Positions 16,187 to 24,623 of a DNA stretch of 64,000 bases are shown here, one piece after another (position 1 is the first letter of the stretch; each line of letters begins with the position of its first letter). The stretch covers positions 1 through 64,000 of the forward strand of contig JBCCHB010000079.1 in NCBI GenBank assembly GCA_039028975.1, written 5' to 3'. Source of the DNA: JAHBNG01 sp039028975 (GTDB taxonomy: Bacteria > Chloroflexota > Anaerolineae > Caldilineales > Caldilineaceae). A program made the position numbers and the translations under genes. Under the pieces are notes generated by a model. The model made no database searches. It worked only from the letters and a program-made list of their open reading frames with translations, and was not told the origin of the DNA.

Positions 16187-16272
16187 TATACTGCGGTCGC
16201 TTTGAAAAACGGACTTTTCCATGACCTCTGGCGGAGAGGCCAAACCCCGGTTTTCAAACGGAGCTGAGTATA
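16187..16272. repeat. dispersed palindrome family 1, long copy A
   Basis: It starts TATACTGCGGTCG and ends ACGGAGCTGAGTATA, the two halves of the 35-bp core seen at 35046 and 60232. An inserted hairpin pairs TTTGAAAAACGG (16201-16212) with CCGGTTTTCAAA (16247-16258). It lies between the gyrase-CTD gene and pyk. Confidence 0.8.
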
Positions 16273-16296
16273 ATTACTTAAGAACAGAGCCAAACT

Positions 16297-17352
16297 CTAA
16301 AGCACGGTTGTCGTTAATGCTGTACACTCATCAGCACGAAGAGACATACAGCTAACGCCCTGTACCACACCTTCTTTGGCAGGTATCTCATTGGCCTGAA
16401 AACGAATAATTTTTCCTAGTCTAGAGATAATAAATATATCATCATTGGGGCCAACAGCCGAGGCTCCAATAACCACATCTGATTTAATACCGACTTTACC
16501 ACCAGCCCCAGGAGACTTATTGGCACTAAAGCCGGCCATTAATCGTATGGTACCTTTACCATCCTCGGTTACCATTAAAACACCACCATCTGCGGATGCA
16601 GCTGCTACGCCTACAATTTCATCAGTTGGGGAAACCCGCATACCCAAACATCCGCGAACTGGTACCTGCTTTTCTGCAAAACGAATGGCTTGGCCTGCTT
16701 TCGTCACCAAAAAGAGATCTTGGCCGCCTGTTGACCAGCAAGCGGCTGCAGGAGGACCACCTTCAGCGATGTTATAAAGGACCGTTCCTGGTTGCAATCC
16801 CTCCCCTAAATAGTGGCTGGCAATCCGGCGAACCTGACCTCGCTGGCTCACCAAAACAACATATGAGCCGTCAATACCATGAGACGCACCACCGTTAGCT
16901 GCAAATGCCAAAGCCAAGTTCTCACCATCCTTTAAAGGGAAATCCCCCAAAATGGACTCCCCACGTCCCCGTACCTCAGTTTCCACAATTTTGCTAACCG
17001 GTAGGCGAAACGCTCGCGCTTCAGTTGTTACTACGATTAGGCTATCTTCTAATTCAGCAATAATAAGATGTGTCGGAGATTCGTCATCTGGGCATTCCAG
17101 ATCAAAGACACCCATGCCACTACGACGCTGGCGCACATAAAGATGCCGAGGCGTTCGCTTGGCATAACCACGTTTACTAAGACTAATAACTTGAATTGTT
17201 GTTGGTGGTTCGCTCGGCTCTAGAATTGTTTCGGCACGTCTTTTGGTATTGTCACTACCCTTTTCCTGTTCCGCTATCTGTGCCTCAAGCGCTTGGATAT
17301 ATTCAAGTACATTTGTGGGAACACCTGTTAAGTCGGGTCGCATAATCTCCAT
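16297..17352 (-). CDS. stand-alone DNA gyrase A C-terminal-type beta-pinwheel protein
   Basis: A 351-residue protein. Residues 50-350 align by eye with the whole six-bladed C-terminal domain of GyrA, which wraps DNA. Segments VISLSKRGYAKRTP, DGSYVVLVSQRGQVRRI, LFLVTKAGQAIRFAE and IFIISRLGKIIRFQ are four of the blade motifs. A GyrA-box-like sequence QRRSGMG (residues 75-81) replaces the canonical QRRGGKG. The catalytic N-terminal topoisomerase domains, including the active Tyr, are absent; instead there is a short coiled segment (residues 15-45). It could be a DNA-wrapping accessory protein or a nucleoid factor. The gene lies 13 bp after an Ig/lytic-transglycosylase membrane protein gene on the same strand. 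Confidence 0.85.
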   Translation of the reverse strand: MEIMRPDLTGVPTNVLEYIQALEAQIAEQEKGSDNTKRRAETILEPSEPPTTIQVISLSKRGYAKRTPRHLYVRQRRSGMGVFDLECPDDESPTHLIIAELEDSLIVVTTEARAFRLPVSKIVETEVRGRGESILGDFPLKDGENLALAFAANGGASHGIDGSYVVLVSQRGQVRRIASHYLGEGLQPGTVLYNIAEGGPPAAACWSTGGQDLFLVTKAGQAIRFAEKQVPVRGCLGMRVSPTDEIVGVAAASADGGVLMVTEDGKGTIRLMAGFSANKSPGAGGKVGIKSDVVIGASAVGPNDDIFIISRLGKIIRFQANEIPAKEGVVQGVSCMSLRADECTALTTTVL

Positions 17353-17365
17353 AACCTAAATCTCC

Positions 17366-19543
17366 TTAATCCATTGGCAGACTTTTACCGATCCGAATAA
17401 TATCCTGGGCATATTTTTTACGCTGCTCTGAAAGCGAATCCCAGGAACCTCCTTGTTGTAGAAAGTTGTTTAGCTGATTCGGACCCCAATTATATGCAAT
17501 TAAGATCCACTCTTGCTCGACGTATCCTTTCTCCACAAACAACTGTCGCAGATAATTGAGGTAGACCGCAGCAACCAACACGTTGCTGTAGCTATCAAAG
17601 GGATCTTGAGCATCCACTTGGGGTGCCCACTCTTGCCAGGTAGTTGGTAAAATTTGCATTAATCCTAGATCGCCTTTTCTGCCTAATGCAAGTGGATTGA
17701 AACTACTTTCTACGTACGCTTGGGCCGCCAACATACGCCAATCCAACTGGTAGTGCGCGGCAATCATTCGGAACATCTCTTCATACGTCATACTCTGAGG
17801 GTTGACGATCTGATTGTTTTCCGAAATAGCCTGTTCAGCTACCATGCTCTGTGAACGTGAACTTTGGGTTGATAGGCTTTCACTCTGTTTTGGTGGATTG
17901 GTAACAATGAAGGTTGTATTTGGATTGGTTGTCTCAATACGAATCAACCTGTTTGAATCTGCATTGTTTTGCTCTCCAGGCAATGTAACCATTCCTGGCT
18001 GAACAATGGGAACACCGGCGATACGCTGGTGAGGTGATACAAGAGCGGCTTGCGGGGCTGATTGTGGGGTTGATTGTATCTCAACGGGTGGCGGATTACT
18101 GATCACCTCTGCCGAACTGGTATTCTTGCTCTCAATATAAATGGGAGTGGCGATAGCCTGCGTGTTGTTTGGCGAAGCGAGGTTCTCCTTTGCCTGAATT
18201 AAATTGTTCGCTGCTGCTACCTGCGCCAACATAACCGCATCTATACTTGTTTCTGTTTTAGGTAATTCTTGGGAAACCTTGACAGTAATTTCTTGTATAG
18301 CCCGAGACGATGCATAGTTTACTTCTCTCCCCAAATCTATTTGAGGAGGAGAAAGGCGTGATGAGAGCCGAGGCGTAATGGCTGTTAAGATAAGCAATAG
18401 CATCAATCCCAAGACTATCATACCTGCAAGAGCGGAGCCTACGATGGCCAAAAGTATTCCGGGCCCAATCGTGGCCTGATGAAGAAGCTTGCCATAAACA
18501 GTCTGGGTTTCAGCCTTGGTATTGGGCAACGTTTGATCTTGCCGTGCTTCTTGGTAGACCGTCCGGATACGGAATGAGACAGTTTCTGCTTGCATGCCAA
18601 ATAGCCTAAACCGACGAGTCGAAATGGTGATGGGGCAGAGATCGGACTGGCCAGGTAGAAGAAGTCGCTTTTGCTTTCCATCGGAAGTGCCAAAGTGGCC
18701 CCAATCGGCAAAATCAAATCGGCTAGCCCGGTCACTAGCTTCACCTTGAATTGCAATATGAAGGGGCGTATTCCCATCATTTTTGAGCGGTAGTAGCGTT
18801 GTCACTTGGGGCGTTCGCCAGCTTAACTTTGGCTCATCGGGTTGGAGTCGACCTATCTTTAGATCAACAAACGAGCCGATAGCTACTTGAATCGTCTGCT
18901 TAAAAACCTGATCTGGGTAGGCAGGGGAATGGACTGTAAGATCAAATTCAGTGTCATGAGGGGGCAGCGACGATTGTATCGGCACCCATAAGAGCAAGTT
19001 GAAAGAGGTTTTTTCTCCAGGATGAAGCCGGGTATGAGATGGTTGGACCGAAATTTGCCCTTCTTGCAACCATTCATCAACATGGGGAACAAATAGGGCA
19101 ATTTTCGTGCCATTATTAATAATTTCTACTGTTAGGGTAGCTTTGTTACCCGGTATGATAGTTAGCTCATCCGATTCTACTTGACCGACAATAATGTCAT
19201 GATTGAGACTGGATGAAGTTGCCCAATCTATCTTCGATTGGTCACTGCTTGCATTCTGCGAATCTTGGCTAGCTTGAATGATGTCAGGGTCAAATAGATC
19301 CGTAATCAATACGGAATCATCACTTGGTTTGCCTTGATACTCATCTCGATATTCGTTGATATACTCGTGTCGATATTCGTCTAGATATTCGTCTAGATAC
19401 TCATCTCCATAGACAGATTGAGAAGCCTCATTCTGAATGACAACTACGTTGAGATCATCCTTTAGATTGAGATCATCTTGATGTCCATGGGCAGAATCAT
19501 CCCCCTCGTATTGAATTTTGGCTGGATTGAAATTATCTGTCAC
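17366..19543 (-). CDS. membrane protein with Ig-like domains and C-terminal lytic transglycosylase (SLT) domain
   Basis: A 725-residue protein. Residues 45-69 are tandem tetrapeptides of the YLDE/YRDE type. Residues 115-340 form two beta-rich Ig-like domains (VEIINNGTKIALFV; LPLKNDGNTPLHIAIQGEA). A single strong membrane segment lies at about 362-390 (ILLAIVGSALAGMIVLGLML). A long Gln/Ser/Pro-rich linker leads to an SLT domain (about 585-720) with the catalytic Glu in AYVESSFNPLA, then GLMQILPTTW and YNWGPN. SLT enzymes cleave peptidoglycan glycan strands. No N-terminal signal peptide is present, so if the SLT domain is outside, the Ig-like domains would be cytoplasmic, which is odd for that fold. 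It is co-transcribed with the gyrase-CTD gene. Confidence 0.85.
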   Translation of the reverse strand: MTDNFNPAKIQYEGDDSAHGHQDDLNLKDDLNVVVIQNEASQSVYGDEYLDEYLDEYRHEYINEYRDEYQGKPSDDSVLITDLFDPDIIQASQDSQNASSDQSKIDWATSSSLNHDIIVGQVESDELTIIPGNKATLTVEIINNGTKIALFVPHVDEWLQEGQISVQPSHTRLHPGEKTSFNLLLWVPIQSSLPPHDTEFDLTVHSPAYPDQVFKQTIQVAIGSFVDLKIGRLQPDEPKLSWRTPQVTTLLPLKNDGNTPLHIAIQGEASDRASRFDFADWGHFGTSDGKQKRLLLPGQSDLCPITISTRRFRLFGMQAETVSFRIRTVYQEARQDQTLPNTKAETQTVYGKLLHQATIGPGILLAIVGSALAGMIVLGLMLLLILTAITPRLSSRLSPPQIDLGREVNYASSRAIQEITVKVSQELPKTETSIDAVMLAQVAAANNLIQAKENLASPNNTQAIATPIYIESKNTSSAEVISNPPPVEIQSTPQSAPQAALVSPHQRIAGVPIVQPGMVTLPGEQNNADSNRLIRIETTNPNTTFIVTNPPKQSESLSTQSSRSQSMVAEQAISENNQIVNPQSMTYEEMFRMIAAHYQLDWRMLAAQAYVESSFNPLALGRKGDLGLMQILPTTWQEWAPQVDAQDPFDSYSNVLVAAVYLNYLRQLFVEKGYVEQEWILIAYNWGPNQLNNFLQQGGSWDSLSEQRKKYAQDIIRIGKSLPMD
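19337..19411 (-). repeat. 12-bp tandem coding repeat (YxDE tetrapeptides)
   Basis: About six imperfect 12-bp units encode YGDE, YLDE, YLDE, YRHE, YINE, YRDE near the N-terminus of the SLT protein. The two central DNA units (GATATTCGTCTA on the plus strand) are almost identical, indicating recent slippage. Confidence 0.8.
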
Positions 19544-19758
19544 GCGTTTTTCGCTATCGTTTCATTTGCCAATTGTGCAAATCGGGCTGAATAGGATAGG
19601 ATCTCTTTTTATGACCATTCGTCATTTATAGGATTCTTTGGCATAATCTAAAAGGTCTCGTTTTTAAATTGTAGTCTATGATAGTCCTGCGTTCAAATAA
19701 CGCAATGCCACAATCGGCAGTCATATTCTTAAACTGGCTTCGGTCGAAAGTAGATAGA

Positions 19759-20715
19759 ATGGATAATTTAGTCGAATTAACGGAAAAGCCCGAGTTTGAT
19801 GAGATCTACCTGATTGCAGGATGGCGTCAGTGGGCAGATGCTGGCTCTATCTCTTCTGGGCTGCCAGAATATTTAGCGGATTTGACCGATGCCAAGAAGA
19901 TTGGCGAAATCCAATCAGATCCGTTCTATATGTTCCACCTGCCAGCAACTCATTATTATCTGCGCCCGGAGATTAAGTTTAAAGATGGCTTTCGTGAAGA
20001 GTTTCATGATCGCGAGAATGTCTTTTATTTTGCTGAGTGCAATGGTAAAGGGCTTCTTCTCTTTTCGGGCGATGAACCTCATCTCTATGCGCCACGCTAT
20101 GCAAATGCATTTTTTGATGTCTACAAAGAACTAGGGGTACGACGTGGTGTGGCCGTTGGGGGCGTCTATGCCCGACCACCCTTTGACAGAGATCGTCCAA
20201 TTTCTTGCTCATATAGCCTTCAGCCCATGAAGGAAGAGCTTGACAAATATGCCCTGCGCTATTCCAATTATGAGGGCGGGGCTACCATTGGCTCTTACTT
20301 TGTGGATCGGGCTGCAAGACAGAATTTGGAGTTTATGGTTTTGAATGCGTTGGTGCCATCGTATGAGTTCTCCGAACAATCTTCCGATTTTTTGCTTCAT
20401 GATGCCGAGTTTCAGAGCCAGGAACCCCAAGGCATTCGCATCGAAAATGATTATCGAGCTTGGCATGATGTTATGATGCGTTTGAACTATATGTTTGGCA
20501 TTGGGGTTGATCTCTCGGAGCTGAGTATGCATAGCCAGGAGTTAACTTCTGCCATTGAAAGTAAACTGGATGATTTAAACCGCAAACTGCCTGAATTAGG
20601 AATTCCTAAATTTCTGCAAGAGATCAATAGTGATTTTGAAGAGATGACATTTATGCCCTTGGATGACATGTGGGCTGAAGAGTTAGGCGATCTCTTTGAT
20701 GATTTAGACGATTAA
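19759..20715 (+). CDS. PAC2 (proteasome assembly chaperone-like) family protein
   Basis: A 318-residue protein if started at the ATG at 19759 (MDNLVELTEKPEFDE). The frame is open upstream to 19678, but the extra residues look unlike family members and no ribosome site helps to choose. The PAC2 core is recognisable: IYLIAGWRQWADAGSISSGL, then FYMFHLPATHYYLRPEI, GLLLFSGDEPHLYAPRYANA and GVAVGGVYARPPFDR. Bacterial PAC2 proteins have no settled function; archaeal and eukaryotic relatives help proteasome assembly. The galactokinase-like gene follows after 11 bp, so the two are probably co-transcribed. Confidence 0.85.
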   Translation: MDNLVELTEKPEFDEIYLIAGWRQWADAGSISSGLPEYLADLTDAKKIGEIQSDPFYMFHLPATHYYLRPEIKFKDGFREEFHDRENVFYFAECNGKGLLLFSGDEPHLYAPRYANAFFDVYKELGVRRGVAVGGVYARPPFDRDRPISCSYSLQPMKEELDKYALRYSNYEGGATIGSYFVDRAARQNLEFMVLNALVPSYEFSEQSSDFLLHDAEFQSQEPQGIRIENDYRAWHDVMMRLNYMFGIGVDLSELSMHSQELTSAIESKLDDLNRKLPELGIPKFLQEINSDFEEMTFMPLDDMWAEELGDLFDDLDD

Positions 20716-20726
20716 TATAGGACATA

Positions 20727-21974
20727 ATGAACGTTGCTGTAAAGCCACCAATATTAGCCTCTCGCCCGGAAGCAGAACGGATTGATTATCTGGTTCAGCG
20801 GATGGAGCAGAGCTATGGTGTGTCTGTCACTGATATATCGATTATCCGTGCGCCGTTGCGTATCTGCCCGTTAGGTGCCCACATCGATCATCAATTAGGC
20901 ATTGTGACAGGGATGACGATTGATCAGTCTCTTCTACTGGCTTTTGCTCCCACATCCGATAGGACGATTCAAGTACGCAGCAGCAGCTTTGACCATGCTA
21001 CTGACTTTGAACTAGGGCAGATTCCCCCATATATAGTTGGCGATTGGGGAAACTACTTGCGTGGAGCTGCTGCTGCTCTGCTTCAAGAGCATGAGCTCAC
21101 ACGCGGATTGCTTGGGTATGTGGATGGTGAGATGCCTATTGGTGGTCTTAGTTCTTCCGCTGCCGTTACTGTTGCATACCTGCTTGCGCTAGAGAGCGTC
21201 AATAATTTGACCGTTACACCATCTCAAAACATTGATTTGGTGAGCCGAACGGAGCAAGACTATATTGGCCTCCAGAATGGCATTCTTGATCAAACTTCGG
21301 TGCTCTTTAGCCAGCAAGGTTTCCTGACACACATCGATTGTCAGGATCAGACCATCTCTCAAGTTGCTAGCCCCGATGAGAAGACCCCATTTGAAATTAT
21401 GGTTGTTTATTCTGGTGTAAGCAAGAGTTTGGTTGGTTCCAGCTATAATAATCGAGTAGCTGAATGCCAAGAAGCAGCCCGTTTGCTTTTGACGTATGTA
21501 AGCCAAAGTCATGACAACCCCAGGTTGCGCAATGTTGCTCCAGCTATCTTTGAAAGTGAGGGGCATCGCCTGCCTGATATCCCTAGGCGTCGAGCAAATC
21601 ACTACTTTGGCGAAATGCAGCGGGTTTCCCAAGGGGTTGCTGCCTGGGAGCAGGGGAATATGACCGATTTTGGCCAGCTTATGACTGAATCAGGTGAGAG
21701 TTCAGTCTATCAATATGAGAGTGGTTGTCCCCAACTGATCACTCTCTACGAGATATTGCGTGAGACACCTGGTGTACTAGGCAATCGCTTTAGCGGTGCA
21801 GGATTCCGAGGGAACTGTATCGCTTTAATTGATCCTGCTGCCCGGGAGCCAATCGCTCAAACCATCCACCAACACTATCCAGATGCTTATCCATCTGAGT
21901 CGTCCTCATACAGCATCCACTTCTGTCAGCCAGCGGGGCCTGCTACGCTGCTCTCAAACCTCTCTAGTGTATAA
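20727..21974 (+). CDS. GHMP kinase, galactokinase-like
   Basis: A 415-residue sugar kinase. The galactokinase signature appears in variant form, RAPLRICPLGAHIDHQLG (about residues 41-58), where GRVNLIGEHTDY is usual. The GHMP ATP-binding motif is PIGGLSSSAAV (about 137-147), and the C-terminal motif is FSGAGFRGNCIALI. An acidic residue in the QNGILDQ segment occupies the catalytic-base position. The altered sugar-binding motif suggests a substrate other than galactose, for example another sugar or a uronic acid; this cannot be fixed from the sequence. It lies in an operon with the PAC2 gene and converges on the phosphoesterase gene. Confidence 0.85.
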   Translation: MNVAVKPPILASRPEAERIDYLVQRMEQSYGVSVTDISIIRAPLRICPLGAHIDHQLGIVTGMTIDQSLLLAFAPTSDRTIQVRSSSFDHATDFELGQIPPYIVGDWGNYLRGAAAALLQEHELTRGLLGYVDGEMPIGGLSSSAAVTVAYLLALESVNNLTVTPSQNIDLVSRTEQDYIGLQNGILDQTSVLFSQQGFLTHIDCQDQTISQVASPDEKTPFEIMVVYSGVSKSLVGSSYNNRVAECQEAARLLLTYVSQSHDNPRLRNVAPAIFESEGHRLPDIPRRRANHYFGEMQRVSQGVAAWEQGNMTDFGQLMTESGESSVYQYESGCPQLITLYEILRETPGVLGNRFSGAGFRGNCIALIDPAAREPIAQTIHQHYPDAYPSESSSYSIHFCQPAGPATLLSNLSSV

Positions 21975-22057
21975 CAAGCTAACTGTTATACTCACTGCGG
22001 TAGGATACCAAGGTGTTCAGAGCGATCGCAGAATCGTTGTCGATTCTGGTTATCTGC

Positions 22058-22684
22058 TTAGAGATCAAGAATTTTGTAGGGATAAACGTTGATTACTTTG
22101 GTATCTTGGTAGACTGTTTCGGTCACTGTGTCCCTGCGATAGATATGAATGTGACCGTGGAGAAGGTAGCGAGGCTTAAACCAGCGCATAAAGGGGATAA
22201 AGCTGCGAAAGCCTTGATGGGCGCGATCCTCTTCGTCGTGGATGCCTCGCGGTGGTGAATGGGTAACCAACACATCGAGCCACCGTCCATAACGGATCCG
22301 ATTCAACAGCATCTCAGGAAAGACTTTGGCGATGTTCATCCACATCTGGCTATCTGTATATTGATAGCGGGGTGCATTATTATAACGAATGGATCCCTCT
22401 AAGCCTACCATAAGCAGGTCACCTTCGCGGTAGCATTTCGTATGCAAATTCACACCGCCCTGAGGCTCATGCTTCTGCGTCCAATCCTGGCCCTGAAATT
22501 CTGTCCGCGCATGATTTCCAAAAACATAGTAACAGGGTCGATTAACCATGCTGATGATGTATTCAATGTAATAAAATGGTAGATCACCACAGCTAATGAT
22601 CAGATCAACGTCGCCTACTCTATCGCAGACGGATGGTCCATACAAAATCGGTTCTACGTTATCGCTAATGACTAGGGAGCGCAT
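22058..22684 (-). CDS. calcineurin-like metallophosphoesterase
   Basis: A 208-residue protein of the metallophosphatase fold. Metal-ligand motifs: ISCGDLPFYY (GD), VFGNHAR (GNH), LVTHSPPRG (TH), and LLHGHIHIY (GHxH). The first motif, normally DxH, reads SDNVEP, so one ligand is replaced by Asn/Val, as in some DUF-type subfamilies. Relatives hydrolyse phosphodiesters or nucleotides; the substrate is unknown. It is transcribed towards the galactokinase-like gene and away from the ParB-like gene. Confidence 0.85.
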   Translation of the reverse strand: MRSLVISDNVEPILYGPSVCDRVGDVDLIISCGDLPFYYIEYIISMVNRPCYYVFGNHARTEFQGQDWTQKHEPQGGVNLHTKCYREGDLLMVGLEGSIRYNNAPRYQYTDSQMWMNIAKVFPEMLLNRIRYGRWLDVLVTHSPPRGIHDEEDRAHQGFRSFIPFMRWFKPRYLLHGHIHIYRRDTVTETVYQDTKVINVYPYKILDL

Positions 22685-22912
22685 TTTTCTATTAGAGATG
22701 TTCCTGAATAAGGGGTTGTGAGGTAATAGATTATACGGAACAACTCCATTCTAGCATGTTGAAGAATCATCGGCAAAGTGGTTAGCTAAATTGTCTAATG
22801 ATTACCCAGCAAAGCGCACATGGTATTTATCGGCGGTTTGGAGTAAAGTCATAAGGTATGAACAATTTTACTGATTTTACTTTGGTCATATATACTGGCG
22901 GGCGCGATAAAT

Positions 22913-22998
22913 TATGCTCAGCTCCGTTTCAAAACCGGAGTTTGATCTCTTGAGTAGAAGCTACGGAAAACTCCGGTTTTGAAAACGATCGCTATATA
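22913..22998. repeat. dispersed palindrome family 1, long copy B
   Basis: In reverse orientation to copy A. Its outer ends match the 35-bp core (CTCAGCTCCGTTT and AAAACGATCG). The inserted hairpin has perfect 17-bp arms, 22927-22943 and 22968-22984 (TTTCAAAACCGGAGTTT), with a 24-base loop. Confidence 0.85.
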
Positions 22999-23058
22999 GC
23001 ACCTTTACCTGAAAGAAAATCGGCTAAATTGTATGGAGCCTGAGTACAAATTTGAACT

Positions 23059-23084
23059 TTAACATAATGAGTACCTTATGTTAA
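23059..23084. promoter_or_regulatory. operator-like palindrome upstream of the ParB-like gene
   Basis: TTAACATAA and TTATGTTAA are perfect 9-bp inverted repeats separated by 8 bp. They lie 25 bp before a TATAAT (23110-23115), where a regulator could act. A regulatory role is an inference. Confidence 0.45.
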
Positions 23085-23270
23085 TACTCGTACGTATACT
23101 TAGTGGTTATATAATCTTTGGGGGAGGTCTACCCTGTAGGGATATTTTTTGAAAAACCTCTCCGAAGATTTTATGCTTGAACTAGATGAGCGTAAGCGCT
23201 TCTCCATTTCAAGTAACCTTGCCTTTTCTGAGAAAGTAGCGAGGCTGTGTATAAAGGAAAATATTAAAAC

Positions 23271-24335
23271 ATGTCAGAGATGAACCCCCAACTCAAGGCA
23301 ATGGCTATTCAGCGCTTTCAACGCATCCGAAACCGCGCAGAGGTCAATGATCTGCTCTCGATGATAACCGGTGGAAACCGAGATCTAGTGAAGTTTGATG
23401 AAGTGGCGCAACGAATTAAAGCGCGCCAGCAGCGCGAAATCGGGATTCAAAATATCCCACTAAAGCAGATTGTAGGTAGCGTTGGGCGCTACCGAGATTT
23501 TACAAGAACGTTTCTACCTCGCTCGAGCATTAATCAAGAGCGCTGGACCACAATAGACACATTTTTAAACGGTTCAGTTGGCTCTCCGCCAGTTGACCTA
23601 TACAAAATGGGTGAAGTTTACTTTGTACGCGATGGTAACCATCGGGTTAGCGTTGCACGTGCCAATGGGCTTGATACAATCGAAGCCTATGTAACCGAAG
23701 TTGCAATCGATATCCCGCTAACACTTAATGATTTTGATAGAGATCAGTGGATTATGAAGACCGAACAAAAGGAATTTCTACAAAAAACATTTTTGGACAC
23801 CTTACGTCCCGAGCAGGACGTCCGCTTTACTGAACCGGGTCGCTATAAGATTTTACTGCGCCATATGGAGGTGCATTACTACTTTCTGGGTGAGGAAGCC
23901 AAGCAAGCTGGCTCATTGAAAGAAATCGAATGGCAGGATGCAATCGTAAGTTGGTATGATACAGTCTACATGCCGGTTGTGGACAAGATACGAGAATCAG
24001 GCTTATTGACTCATTTTCCCAAACGGACAGAGGCGGATCTCTTTTTGTGGATTAGCCATCATCGAGAGCGCTTAAGCCACCACTACAAGCTAGCACCACT
24101 CAGCCCAGATGTAGCAGTCAGCACCTTTGCCGAGACCCATAGTGAGCGTCCGCTAGAGAATGCCGTGCAAGGGCTACGTCAGGGAATTCAGCGAGTTTTG
24201 GGTCGTGAAAAGGTTCCTCCTGGGATGACACCTGAAGAGTTCGAGGAGCTACGCGCTCGCCACGATGCGGGTGAAGTAAGTCTAAGTGAGGCAGAAGAGC
24301 AAAATCAAAGTCTAGAGCCTGTACAAGCGCCGTAA
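23271..24335 (+). CDS. ParB/sulfiredoxin-fold protein, probable DNA-binding or regulatory
   Basis: A 354-residue protein. Residues 60-145 resemble the ParB N-terminal (ParBc/Srx) fold: NIPLKQIVGSVGRYRDF, then PPVDLYKMGEVYFVRDGNHR and VSVARANGLDTIEAYVTEV, where DGNHRVSVAR corresponds to the nucleotide-binding box of ParB (typically GERRxxA). There is no ParB-type HTH or ParA partner nearby, so it is not a partition pair. Residues 175-300 are helical with many aromatic and charged residues (SHHRERLSHHYKL); the tail is acidic and Glu/Gln-rich. Similar stand-alone proteins are common in Chloroflexota and Actinomycetota and are uncharacterised to my knowledge. Confidence 0.65.
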   Translation: MSEMNPQLKAMAIQRFQRIRNRAEVNDLLSMITGGNRDLVKFDEVAQRIKARQQREIGIQNIPLKQIVGSVGRYRDFTRTFLPRSSINQERWTTIDTFLNGSVGSPPVDLYKMGEVYFVRDGNHRVSVARANGLDTIEAYVTEVAIDIPLTLNDFDRDQWIMKTEQKEFLQKTFLDTLRPEQDVRFTEPGRYKILLRHMEVHYYFLGEEAKQAGSLKEIEWQDAIVSWYDTVYMPVVDKIRESGLLTHFPKRTEADLFLWISHHRERLSHHYKLAPLSPDVAVSTFAETHSERPLENAVQGLRQGIQRVLGREKVPPGMTPEEFEELRARHDAGEVSLSEAEEQNQSLEPVQAP

Positions 24336-24400
24336 CCTCATATTCCAATTTACTTGTAACATTTATGTTCGAATATTTACGATACAATTGATGTCAGCTC

Positions 24401-24459
24401 GATAATCAGTCGATCGGAATATCATTTCTTCAGAACAACTCTGCTATCGACTGATTATC
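24401..24459. repeat. 14-bp perfect inverted repeat before the nucleotidyltransferase gene
   Basis: GATAATCAGTCGAT (24401-24414) pairs with ATCGACTGATTATC (24446-24459) across a 31-base loop. It lies between the ParB-like gene and the nucleotidyltransferase gene and could be an RNA hairpin or an operator. No U-run follows. Confidence 0.7.
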
Positions 24460-24623
24460 AACGTGCGACGTACAATCGTACAGGATTGATGATATATTGC
24501 TGATCTATTTACAAATGTTATAAGAATCGACTTCATGAGACCTGGGCCTTGACACTACCTTCCATAAACGAAGTACCACTGCAGCTTGCCAGAGCCTTTG
24601 TGAAGCCAAGAGTTGAGGGAATT

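Larger units (their letters stand above)
22685..23270. other. 586-bp divergent intergenic region with palindromes
   Basis: It lies between the phosphoesterase (minus) and ParB-like (plus) genes. It holds a long copy of palindrome family 1 (22913-22998), a short palindrome TTAACATAA/TTATGTTAA (23059-23084) and a TATAAT box (23110-23115). No coding frame or RNA gene was recognised. Confidence 0.65.

Noticed and set aside
19325..19411. CRISPR-like short repeats
   Set aside because: 12-bp units without unique spacers, in frame inside a coding sequence; no CRISPR array or cas gene was found anywhere in the window.
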